Shown: piece by piece, positions 40,290 to 48,034 of the stretch
How the letters are laid out: each line of letters starts with the position of its first letter
How positions within the stretch are numbered: position 1 is the stretch's first letter
NCBI GenBank assembly: GCA_016722565.1
Contig: JADKIU010000002.1
Location: forward strand, 372,001 to 436,000
Length of the DNA: 64,000 bases
From: Bacteroidota bacterium
GTDB taxonomy: Bacteria; Bacteroidota; Bacteroidia; 2-12-FULL-35-15
Reading direction: 5' to 3'
Translations under genes and position numbers: made by a program
The notes under the pieces: model-generated
What the model was told of the DNA's origin: nothing
Database searches by the model: none
Seen by the model: only the letters and a program-made list of their open reading frames with translations

Positions 40290-42116
40290 TTACTTTAACT
40301 CCGGCAACGTATATTTTCTTCCTTTATTTACTTCTTGCAAGTATCCCATCAAAGGAGTGAAGTAATCCAACATTGCTTTCGCACTCAATTCACTTCCTGT
40401 TTTATCTTTTAACAATTGTCTCCAATCTGCACTTGCACCCGGTTTCATCATTTCTCCGATAAATTTTCCAACTTCTTTGTTGCCATAATAGTTGGTGGCA
40501 TGTGGATCTTGGTGTAAAATGTTTTTTGAAATATGATCATGCACTTGGAATAATAATACATACGATAATGCATAATCATAATACTGTGCAGCATCATTGT
40601 TAATATGCGTTTTTGTTGCTGCATCACAAAATTCTTCTCCGCGGTTTGTTGGAGGAGCAATTCCTTGATACTGTGCTGCTAATTCCCACCAACGTTTGTT
40701 AAATTGATCGGCAGGCAAGTTATTTGCGTAAATATCATGTTCGAACATACTCATTGTTCCGGTGCTGAATGGAATAAACACAACGTAGTTCAATGCTTCT
40801 TTTAGAAGTGTTTGCATCTCATCTGATTTTGAATTTTTAGGAATCAAATTTAAGTTTTCCATAAATGGTTTTTGCATCGCTGCCATTCCCATTAAACTTC
40901 CCAACGCTTCGTGGTAAGCTCGGTTTGCTCCTTCACGCAATAAGTTCGGCACTTCAGGATTGCTATATGATAAATAGTAATAGATATGACCTAATTCGTG
41001 ATGTGAAGTCTCATACCATTCACTTGTTGGTACAGCACTCATCAAGCAACGAACATCTTTGTCGTAATTCATGTGCCAAGCTGAAGCATGATTGTTCTTC
41101 TTGTACGTTGCATCTTTCGGAGCAGGGTAGAGGTCTGATTTTTCCCAGAAGGATTTCGGTAATTCAGGGAAACCTATACTTACATAAAAACGTTCACCTT
41201 GTTTCACAATCCATTCAGCGTCTTTTGTTTTTAATGCACTGTCCAAGTTAATTCCTTTTACATCCACTAAACTTCCCCAATCTTGTCCCCAACGATTCGG
41301 CAACCATTGTGCAGGCAATAAATCCGGTACTTCTTTTACCCCATATTTTTTAGCGTATTCGTAACGCGCGTAAGTATGTAATTCTCTGTAAAGCGGATAC
41401 AATTCCTTATTAAATTTTTGCAACATCTCAATCATTTCTTGCGTGGTCATGCCATAGTCTGAAACTTGATATTCGAAATAGTCTTTATACCCTAAGCCTT
41501 GAACTGTTTTGTTGCGCAAATCGCGTAAGTTTACCAATCCGGTTTTTAAACCTTTACCAACTTCTTTACTTGCTTCCCAAGCTTTAAGGCGCTTAGTCAT
41601 GTTGGTTTCATGGGATAAGATAGCATCAATATCATTTGTAGAAACAGATTTTCCATCAATTTTAAAATCAAAGCCAAACATATTTTCATTTTGTTTGGTT
41701 TCCGCTTTAATACGTTCTTTCACAATATCCTGAATTGTTTCCGGATTATTAGCCGCTTTGTACATGATGCTTTTCAATTGCTTCACCTGAATAGGGGTTA
41801 ATTTATCCTTTTGCTCCAGGTATTTGGTAGCCATTTCAATATTGTGCTTACTGCCTGTAAACGATGCATACGCCTCTTGCGCTTTGTTTAAAGCTGTTGC
41901 GTTGGTGGTATCACCGTCTACAATATGTGTATTCGCTTTCCAATCGGTTTCATTTGAAATGATGCTCAATTCCTGATATTTCAAGTTGTACTCGTTCAGG
42001 AATAATTGAACGCTATCCTGAATGGCTTTGTTGGCAGTTTCATCAGATTTGGACGTGTCACTTCCACAAGAGCAAGTAAGAACAGCAAGGCTTAAAAGGA
42101 ATATGATTTTTTTCAT
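40290..42116 (-). CDS. M2 family (ACE-like) metallopeptidase lipoprotein
   Basis: The 608-residue zinc dipeptidyl carboxypeptidase of the angiotensin-converting-enzyme family removes C-terminal dipeptides. The lipoprotein signal ends LTCSCGSDTS (Cys at about residue 17 or 19). The zinc motif HELGH lies at residues 373-377, with the downstream Glu ligand in NRAYHEALGSL about 24 residues later. Other conserved ACE blocks are CLMSAVPTSEWYETSHH, PHATNYYGNKEVGKFI and the long helical N-terminal half. Its localisation is expected to be periplasmic or outer-membrane. It belongs with the S8 and S46 peptidases of this window to a peptide-degrading set. A REP-like repeat follows the stop codon. Confidence 0.94.
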   Translation of the reverse strand: MKKIIFLLSLAVLTCSCGSDTSKSDETANKAIQDSVQLFLNEYNLKYQELSIISNETDWKANTHIVDGDTTNATALNKAQEAYASFTGSKHNIEMATKYLEQKDKLTPIQVKQLKSIMYKAANNPETIQDIVKERIKAETKQNENMFGFDFKIDGKSVSTNDIDAILSHETNMTKRLKAWEASKEVGKGLKTGLVNLRDLRNKTVQGLGYKDYFEYQVSDYGMTTQEMIEMLQKFNKELYPLYRELHTYARYEYAKKYGVKEVPDLLPAQWLPNRWGQDWGSLVDVKGINLDSALKTKDAEWIVKQGERFYVSIGFPELPKSFWEKSDLYPAPKDATYKKNNHASAWHMNYDKDVRCLMSAVPTSEWYETSHHELGHIYYYLSYSNPEVPNLLREGANRAYHEALGSLMGMAAMQKPFMENLNLIPKNSKSDEMQTLLKEALNYVVFIPFSTGTMSMFEHDIYANNLPADQFNKRWWELAAQYQGIAPPTNRGEEFCDAATKTHINNDAAQYYDYALSYVLLFQVHDHISKNILHQDPHATNYYGNKEVGKFIGEMMKPGASADWRQLLKDKTGSELSAKAMLDYFTPLMGYLQEVNKGRKYTLPELK

Positions 42117-42139
42117 AGATATGATTTTTAAATGGTGTA

Positions 42140-42147
42140 CAAATGTA
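42140..42147 (-). promoter_or_regulatory. TACATTTG element before the M2 peptidase gene
   Basis: An exact TAnnTTTG match on the minus strand lies 23 bases upstream of the ATG; no -33 partner was found. Confidence 0.4.
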
Positions 42148-42213
42148 GTAAAAACACCTCATTTTAGTGCTCCTTCTTTTTTAACAGCTTGGAGTGTGGC
42201 TGGGGTTTTTAAT

Positions 42214-42221
42214 TATCTTTG
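42214..42221 (+). promoter_or_regulatory. TATCTTTG element before the glycosyltransferase gene
   Basis: An exact TAnnTTTG match ends 6 bases before the ATG, with a TTG 22 bases upstream (42189-42191). The transcript would be near-leaderless. Confidence 0.45.
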
Positions 42222-42227
42222 TAACCA

Positions 42228-43373
42228 ATGTCAACTCAGAAGCAAAAAGCAATCATTGTCGGACCCGCATTTCCATTGCGAGGCGGGATTGCGAATTTTA
42301 ATGAAGCATTATGTAGGGCAATGAATGCAGATGGGATTGATACCAAAATTGTTTCTTTTTCCTTACAATACCCCAATTTTTTATTTCCAGGGAAAACCCA
42401 ATTTGATAAAGGAAAAGGACCACAAGACATCAGGATTGTTACAAAAATTAATTCAATCAATCCCTTTAATTGGTTTGCTGTTGCAAAGTATATAAAGCGA
42501 CAAAAACCGGACTTCGTTGTTTTTAGATTTTGGCTTCCATTTATGGGACCTTGCCTGGGAACTATTGCCGGACTTGTAAAAAGAGGAACTACAATTAAAG
42601 TGATCGCAATCACTGACAATGTAATTCCCCATGAAAAACGTTTTGGTGATCGTTTGTTTACAAAGTATTTTATCAAACGATGTGATGGCTTTATTGCGAT
42701 GTCACAATCTGTATTGAATGACTTAAAGGAATTTACATCTACTGATAAAAAAGCCTTTTTGCCACATCCCATTTATGATATTTTTGGAGAAAAAGTGAGC
42801 AAGACGGAGGCTTTGAACAAGTTGCAGTTGAATCCAAAGGATAAGCATTTGTTATTTTTTGGTTTTATCAGAAAATACAAAGGATTGGACTTGTTATTAG
42901 AGGCGATGGCGGACGAACGTGTGAAGAAGTTGGATGTTAAACTGATTGTTGCCGGGGAATATTATGAAGACTCGGCTCCTTTCAATGAAATTATTCGTAA
43001 AAATAGCTTAGAGCAGAATGTCATTCTGAAAACGGAGTACATCCATTCGGATGATGTACGTTACTATTTTTGTGCTGCTGATATGGTGGCACAACCTTAT
43101 CGTACCGCTACTCAAAGTGGTGTAACTCAAATTGCATATCATTATGAACGCCCTATGTTGGTTACCAATGTGGGCGGGTTACCAGAAATTGTTCCGCACA
43201 ATAAAGTCGGTTACATTACCGAAATATCCGCACATTCTATTGCAAATGCCATCGTAGATTTTTATTCTAATAACCGAGAACAAGAATTTACCGAAAATAC
43301 CGTTATAGAAAAGAAACGTTTCTTGTGGAGCAGTTTTGTGGATGGATTGGTTGATTTATTCAAGACTTTATAG
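42228..43373 (+). CDS. GT4-type glycosyltransferase
   Basis: The 381-residue protein has a two-lobe GT-B layout: an N-terminal lobe opening KAIIVGPAFPLRGGIANFNEAL (with GPAFPLRGGI contacts) and a C-terminal Glycos_transf_1 lobe beginning about residue 200 (HLLFFGFIRKYKGLDLLLEA). The late block PYRTATQSGVTQIAYHYERP then TNVGGLPEIV is typical of GT4 retaining transferases, where a Glu-rich site contacts the nucleotide sugar. Donor and acceptor are unknown; LPS, capsule or surface-glycan assembly is likely. It stands alone with its own near-leaderless promoter, rather than in a polysaccharide cluster. Confidence 0.88.
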   Translation: MSTQKQKAIIVGPAFPLRGGIANFNEALCRAMNADGIDTKIVSFSLQYPNFLFPGKTQFDKGKGPQDIRIVTKINSINPFNWFAVAKYIKRQKPDFVVFRFWLPFMGPCLGTIAGLVKRGTTIKVIAITDNVIPHEKRFGDRLFTKYFIKRCDGFIAMSQSVLNDLKEFTSTDKKAFLPHPIYDIFGEKVSKTEALNKLQLNPKDKHLLFFGFIRKYKGLDLLLEAMADERVKKLDVKLIVAGEYYEDSAPFNEIIRKNSLEQNVILKTEYIHSDDVRYYFCAADMVAQPYRTATQSGVTQIAYHYERPMLVTNVGGLPEIVPHNKVGYITEISAHSIANAIVDFYSNNREQEFTENTVIEKKRFLWSSFVDGLVDLFKTL

Positions 43374-43427
43374 CTCAAACGCTAAACAATTCCCACTTTT
43401 TTCAATTCCCTCAATTATGGCTTAATA

Positions 43428-43461
43428 TTTGAAATCCACACCCTAAATTTTAGTACTTTTG
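43428..43461 (+). promoter_or_regulatory. promoter TTTG-N22-TACTTTTG for the MORN gene and mnmA
   Basis: TTTG (43428-43431) and an exact TAnnTTTG box TACTTTTG (43454-43461) are 22 bases apart. The downstream ATG is at 43547, leaving a leader of about 80 bases. Confidence 0.5.
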
Positions 43462-43546
43462 TACTTGATTCGTTATCTGAAAAAATGACAAAGTCTTGTA
43501 TCTTTTGTCAATTTTTACGTTTTATTAAAAACTAATATTGAATACT

Positions 43547-44347
43547 ATGAAAAAATCGTTTTTAATTGTGATAGGGATGCTCTTTTCAACCCTTATCTGG
43601 GCTCAAACGGCTCCCAATCTGACGGATGCATCCGGTAAAAAGCAAGGGCATTGGATTAAGTATGATGAAGACAAAAAGAAAATTTACGAAGGAAATTTCG
43701 TAAACAATATACCTGTTGGAACGTTTACTTATTATTACGATACTGGAACACCTTGGTCGATTTCAGTTTTTTCTCAGAATGGAAAAGTGGCTCGTGCAAA
43801 AATGTTTGACGCAGGAGGAAAGCTTACCGGAGAAGGAAAATATGTAAATGAGAAAAAAGACAGCGTATGGAAGTTTTATGATCAAGATGGAAAATTGTTG
43901 TCGGATGAAGTGTATCTCAATGGTGTAAAAAATGGTGTTGCGAAAGTGTATTATACAAACGGTCAAGTTTCAGAAGAACGTTTATGGAAGAATGGTGTTC
44001 AGGAAGGACCTTGCAAAAAATACTTTGAAAGTGGCCAATTAAAATATTCTGGTGCATACACCAATAATAAAGTTACAGGAAAAGTAACCTATTACTATGC
44101 TTCAGGCAAAATTGACGCGGAAGGGATGTATGTAAATGATTTAAAAAATGGTCCATGGAAATATTATAAAGAGGATGGAACATTGCTTCGTACAGATACC
44201 TACCAGTTTGGTAAAATGACTGAAACAACAGACAAAAATAAGAATAGAGATGTGATTACAAAGGAGCAACAAGAGGAAGAGAAAAGAAAATCACAACAGT
44301 TTGAATTGAAAGATCCCTATTCAAATGATTATCGAGGGGAATATTAA
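43547..44347 (+). CDS. exported MORN-repeat (YwqK-type) protein
   Basis: The 266-residue protein has a signal peptide (MKKSFLIVIGMLFSTLIWA, ending AQ) and then about seven MORN_2-type repeats of 20-23 residues from about 30 to 225, of the form G-x-W-x-x-Y-x-x-x-G-x-x-x-x-E-G-x-Y/F-x-N-x-x-x-x-G (GHWIKYDEDKKKIYEGNF; GKYVNEKKDSVWKFYDQDG; GMYVNDLKNGPWKYYKEDG). A charged C-terminal tail follows (EEEKRKSQQFELK). Databases often call this family YwqK antitoxin, but nothing here suggests a toxin-antitoxin pair. The frame also has a TTG at 43538, but ATG 43547 gives a standard signal peptide. The stop abuts the mnmA ATG without a gap. Confidence 0.85.
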   Translation: MKKSFLIVIGMLFSTLIWAQTAPNLTDASGKKQGHWIKYDEDKKKIYEGNFVNNIPVGTFTYYYDTGTPWSISVFSQNGKVARAKMFDAGGKLTGEGKYVNEKKDSVWKFYDQDGKLLSDEVYLNGVKNGVAKVYYTNGQVSEERLWKNGVQEGPCKKYFESGQLKYSGAYTNNKVTGKVTYYYASGKIDAEGMYVNDLKNGPWKYYKEDGTLLRTDTYQFGKMTETTDKNKNRDVITKEQQEEEKRKSQQFELKDPYSNDYRGEY

Positions 44348-45451
44348 ATGAGTAAAAAAGGAAAAGTATTATTGGCAATGAGCGGTGGAATTGATAGTTC
44401 CATCGCTGCTTTGTTATTACACGAACAAGGATACGAAGTGGTTGGGATTACCATGAAAACATGGGATTATGCCTCCTCAGGAGGATCAAGTAAAGAAACA
44501 GGTTGTTGTAGTCTGGATTCCATTAACGATGCTCGCATGTTGGCTGTGAATCTGGGTTTTCCACATTTTATATTAGACATTCGTCAAGAATTCGGGAACT
44601 ACATCATCGACAATTTTGTGGAGGAATATATTGCAGGACGAACACCTAACCCTTGTGTATTGTGCAATACACACATCAAATGGGAAGCCTTGCTAAAACG
44701 TGCTGATATGTTAGGTTGCGAGTTTATTGCAACCGGTCATTATGCACGTATCCGTGAAGAAAATAATCGGTTTGTAGTTTCTAGAGGATTGGATACCAAT
44801 AAAGATCAATCGTATGTTCTTTGGGGATTAACGCAAGAAAGCCTAAAGCGCACTATTTTCCCTTTGCAGGATTTCCGTAAATCAGAAATTAAGCAAATGG
44901 CAATCGACAATGGATATGTTGATTTAGCGAATAAAAGTGAAAGTTATGAAATCTGCTTTGTACCGGATAACGACTACCGCGGGTTTCTAAAACGAAAAGT
45001 AGATGGTTTAGAAGAACGGGTTGCCGGTGGGAATTTTGTTGACAGAACAGGACGCATTTTAGGGAAACACAAAGGGTATCCATTTTATACAATTGGTCAG
45101 CGCAAAGGATTAGAAATTGCTGTAGGAGAGCCATTGCATGTATTGGAAATTGTTCCGGAAACAAATACGGTTATTTTGGGAACAAAGGAAGATCTTGAAC
45201 AACAACAGATGATTGTTGGGAAATACAATTTGATTAAATACGCAAGTATTCCTGATAGTTCCGAGTTCTTAACTAAAATCAGATACAAAGATGCAGGTTC
45301 CATGGCTTCCGTATCTCAAGAAAACGATAAGCTGAAGGTATTGTTCCATAATCCTGTTTCTGCTGTGGCACCTGGACAATCAGCGGTATTTTATGAAGGC
45401 GAAGATTTAGTTGGAGGCGGGATTATTGAGCGTCAGAAACCACTGTTTTGA
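44348..45451 (+). CDS. mnmA: tRNA 2-thiouridine(34) synthase MnmA
   Basis: The 367-residue enzyme thiolates U34 of tRNAs for Lys, Glu and Gln, using sulfur relayed to it and ATP activation. The PP-loop is LLAMSGGIDSSIAALLL (SGGxDSS, about residues 10-16). The catalytic cysteine pair is Cys103 in PNPCVLC and Cys203 in SYEICF. The FATGHYARI and GQRKGLEIAVGEPLHVL blocks are also present. It is cytoplasmic. It follows the exported MORN protein with zero spacing, a coupling that is unexpected for unrelated functions. It ends in TGA, which confirms that TGA is a normal stop codon in this genome. Confidence 0.97.
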   Translation: MSKKGKVLLAMSGGIDSSIAALLLHEQGYEVVGITMKTWDYASSGGSSKETGCCSLDSINDARMLAVNLGFPHFILDIRQEFGNYIIDNFVEEYIAGRTPNPCVLCNTHIKWEALLKRADMLGCEFIATGHYARIREENNRFVVSRGLDTNKDQSYVLWGLTQESLKRTIFPLQDFRKSEIKQMAIDNGYVDLANKSESYEICFVPDNDYRGFLKRKVDGLEERVAGGNFVDRTGRILGKHKGYPFYTIGQRKGLEIAVGEPLHVLEIVPETNTVILGTKEDLEQQQMIVGKYNLIKYASIPDSSEFLTKIRYKDAGSMASVSQENDKLKVLFHNPVSAVAPGQSAVFYEGEDLVGGGIIERQKPLF

Positions 45452-45458
45452 TTTTTAA

Positions 45459-45490
45459 TTAGTCACTCAGTCACCCAATCTGTTAGTCAC
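45459..45490. repeat. 8-bp minisatellite, reverse-complement form of the 37295 repeat
   Basis: Four 8-base units TTAGTCAC, TCAGTCAC, CCAATCTG (degenerate) and TTAGTCAC lie just after mnmA. The unit is the reverse complement of the GTGACTAN unit at 37295-37326. Confidence 0.65.
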
Positions 45491-45551
45491 TTTTAATATT
45501 TCCTTTTCCCAACAATAATCATTAACTTAGCTGATGATTAAATTGTAACAG

Positions 45552-46331
45552 ATGCAAAAAAGCATTACCCTTTTTTTTGTCCTACTGATAGTCGTTTCGG
45601 GAAGTATTTCTTGTAAAAAAGAAAAAGACCCGGATCCTGATATGGGGTATCGGTATTTTCCTGATCAAGTGGGAAAATATGTTGTTTATGATGTGGATTC
45701 ATTTTATTACAACGATTTTAACGTTCCTCTGACGATTGATACCTTTAAGTTTCAATTGAAAGAAAAGGTTCAATCAACTTATTTGGATGGACAAAATAGA
45801 ACAACACTTCGGTTGGAAAGGTCTGTTCGTTATTACAATCAATTGATTCCTTATTCTTCTTTGCCTTGGATATTGCGGGATGTGTGGGCGGCAAACAGGA
45901 CAGCTACCACTGCAGAGAAAGTAGAAGAGAATGTTCGTTTTGTTAAGCTTTCTTTTGCTGTTTCACAAAATAAAACCTGGAATGGGAATGCACAAAATAT
46001 AAATGGAGAGCAAACCTATTCGTACACATTCATTAATCAGCCGCGTACCATTGGTGGAACCGCCTTTGATTCTGTATTGCAGGTTAATCAAAAAGATGAG
46101 TCTTCTATTATTGGGAAACAGTATTCTGTGGAATGGTATGCCAAACGCACAGGATTAATTTATAAACAGGTTATTGATATTGATTCTCAACCTAACCCGG
46201 ATTGGTATAATTCTACACTCTTTCCATTTGGCAATGATTCAATTACTGCTTTTTTTAGTATCCCCATTTTAAATCGCGTGACGTCCGGTACGCAATTTAC
46301 TTATACGTATAACTCTTCCGGAATCGAATAA
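45552..46331 (+). CDS. hypothetical lipoprotein, probably surface-exposed
   Basis: The 259-residue protein has a lipobox GSISC at about residue 21 followed by KKEKDPDPD, a K/D/E-rich segment like the lipoprotein export signal of Capnocytophaga-type surface lipoproteins. The mature region opens YRYFPDQVGKYVVYDVDSFYY, then alternates strands (TIDTFKFQLKEKVQSTYL; TTLRLERSVRYYN) with a WNGNAQN-containing middle and a late GKQYSVEWYAKRTGLIYK block, giving a lipocalin-like or beta-sandwich appearance. I do not recognise a named family. It is 4 bases upstream of the subtilisin-like protease gene, so the two are probably co-transcribed and may act together at the cell surface. Only a weak promoter-like TAACTTAG lies upstream at 45533. 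Confidence 0.72.
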   Translation: MQKSITLFFVLLIVVSGSISCKKEKDPDPDMGYRYFPDQVGKYVVYDVDSFYYNDFNVPLTIDTFKFQLKEKVQSTYLDGQNRTTLRLERSVRYYNQLIPYSSLPWILRDVWAANRTATTAEKVEENVRFVKLSFAVSQNKTWNGNAQNINGEQTYSYTFINQPRTIGGTAFDSVLQVNQKDESSIIGKQYSVEWYAKRTGLIYKQVIDIDSQPNPDWYNSTLFPFGNDSITAFFSIPILNRVTSGTQFTYTYNSSGIE

Positions 46332-46335
46332 TTTT

Positions 46336-48015
46336 ATGAAAAAAATAATTTCAATTTTTTCCTTCTTATTGTTTCTACAATTCGCTGGTGCCCAAACTTC
46401 AAAAACGTACGTGGTTGTTTTTAAAGATAAAATGGATTCTCCATTTTCAATTTTTCAACCTGAAAAATACCTGTCGAAAAAGTCCATTTTGCGTAGACAA
46501 AAACAACACATTGCTATTACTGAAAAAGATTTACCGGTAAACATGGCTTATATTCTTCAAGTTAAAAACATTGGTGTGAATGTATTAAACGCTTCTAAAT
46601 GGATGAATGCAGTTACCATTTCAACCAATGACGAAACAAAAATTTCAACCATAAAAGAACTTTCATGTGTTGCAGGAATTGTCTTAACATCTTCTCCCGC
46701 TTTAGACAGAAAACCGTCTGCCAAGTTTGATTTTGAGAGCACAACACAGCCTCTTTCAGAAAATCTGTCACAGGAAAAAGCGGTCTCTTCCGTTTTAAAC
46801 TACGGCCCTTCATTCTTTCAAGCAAATCAAATTGGTGTTGATTGTATGCACGACATGGGATATATGGGGCAGGGGATTACTGTTGCAGTTTTGGATGCAG
46901 GATTTTTTGATGCAAATATTTTACCAGCATTTGATAGTTTGAGAATCAATAACCAATTATTGGGTTGTAGAGATTTTGTAACCGGTGACACCTTGGTATT
47001 TGAAGATTTTCCTCACGGGATGAATGTGCTTTCGTGTATGGGAGGAAATTTGCCTGGAGAATTGGTAGGAACAGCTCCCAAAGCAAAATACTGGCTATTG
47101 AGAACTGAAGATGCATTTACTGAAACATTGCAAGAAGAAGTGAATTGGTTGGTTGGTGCTGAGTTTGCGGATAGTGTAGGAGCAGATGTAATTAATTCGT
47201 CTTTAGGTTACAGCACATTTGATGGTGGTATTGGGGATCATACCTATGCAGACATGGATGGGAATACTACTATTATTACAAATGCAGCAGATTGGGCCGC
47301 AAGTGTTGGTATATTTGTAACGACTAGTGCCGGTAATGCAGGCGGTCCGCCATGGTTTAAGATTACGGCACCAGCTGATGCAGATAGCGCGTTAACGGTT
47401 GGAGCAGTTGATTCGGCTGGATTTATTGCCGGATTCAGTTCACGCGGATTAACATCGGATGGCAGAATAAAACCGAATGTTTGTGCTCGCGGGGTACAAG
47501 CGGTAATTGCTGCAAATTCCGGTGGTATTACAGGAGCAAGTGGCACCTCTTTTTCTTCTCCAATTACTGCTGGTGCGGTGGCTTGTTTATGGCAGGCTAA
47601 TCCTTCTGCTACGAATATGCAGTTGCTTTCAGCAATTGAACAAAGTGCTTCTCAATATACTTCTCCCGATTCAATTTATGGATATGGAATCCCTAATTTC
47701 TGTAAAGCAGATTCGATTCTTAGCTTTATCTTGAGTGTAAACGATATTCAGGGAAATCAAAACAGTTTAACTGTTTATCCGAATCCATTCCATTCGAATT
47801 TCACAATCGAATATTATGCTTCAAACAAAGAGGTGGTGTTAGTAGAGCTGTTTGATGTTACAGGAAAAAAAGTGATTAGCCAGCAACAATCCGTTTTGGG
47901 GAATACAAAAAACAGTTTTACGCTGTCAGGTGTTGCTATACTTTCAAAAGGGATTTACACGTTGCGTATTGTAAGCGCAAATGAAACGCAATATTCAAAA
48001 ATCATCAAACAATAA
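46336..48015 (+). CDS. S8 subtilisin-like protease with T9SS type A sorting domain
   Basis: The 559-residue protein has a signal peptide ending FAGAQ, an inhibitor-like propeptide region, then the catalytic domain with Asp187 (VAVLDAGFFD), His227 (PHGMNVLS), the oxyanion-region TSAGNAGG and Ser405 (GTSFSSP). The catalytic triad is therefore complete. The C-terminal domain (about 481-559) has YPNPFHSNFTIEY, VELFDVTGKKV and ends ETQYSKIIKQ, a type A sorting domain, so the enzyme is secreted or surface-attached through T9SS. It lies 4 bases after a surface lipoprotein gene and is followed 19 bases later by the S46 peptidase gene, together forming an extracellular-to-periplasmic protein-degrading operon. 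Confidence 0.93.
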   Translation: MKKIISIFSFLLFLQFAGAQTSKTYVVVFKDKMDSPFSIFQPEKYLSKKSILRRQKQHIAITEKDLPVNMAYILQVKNIGVNVLNASKWMNAVTISTNDETKISTIKELSCVAGIVLTSSPALDRKPSAKFDFESTTQPLSENLSQEKAVSSVLNYGPSFFQANQIGVDCMHDMGYMGQGITVAVLDAGFFDANILPAFDSLRINNQLLGCRDFVTGDTLVFEDFPHGMNVLSCMGGNLPGELVGTAPKAKYWLLRTEDAFTETLQEEVNWLVGAEFADSVGADVINSSLGYSTFDGGIGDHTYADMDGNTTIITNAADWAASVGIFVTTSAGNAGGPPWFKITAPADADSALTVGAVDSAGFIAGFSSRGLTSDGRIKPNVCARGVQAVIAANSGGITGASGTSFSSPITAGAVACLWQANPSATNMQLLSAIEQSASQYTSPDSIYGYGIPNFCKADSILSFILSVNDIQGNQNSLTVYPNPFHSNFTIEYYASNKEVVLVELFDVTGKKVISQQQSVLGNTKNSFTLSGVAILSKGIYTLRIVSANETQYSKIIKQ

Positions 48016-48034
48016 TTTATAGTTCTGCACAAGT

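Noticed and set aside
43547..44347. Toxin-antitoxin antitoxin (YwqK label)
   Set aside because: The protein is exported and made of MORN_2 repeats; no toxin gene is adjacent, the neighbour being mnmA.
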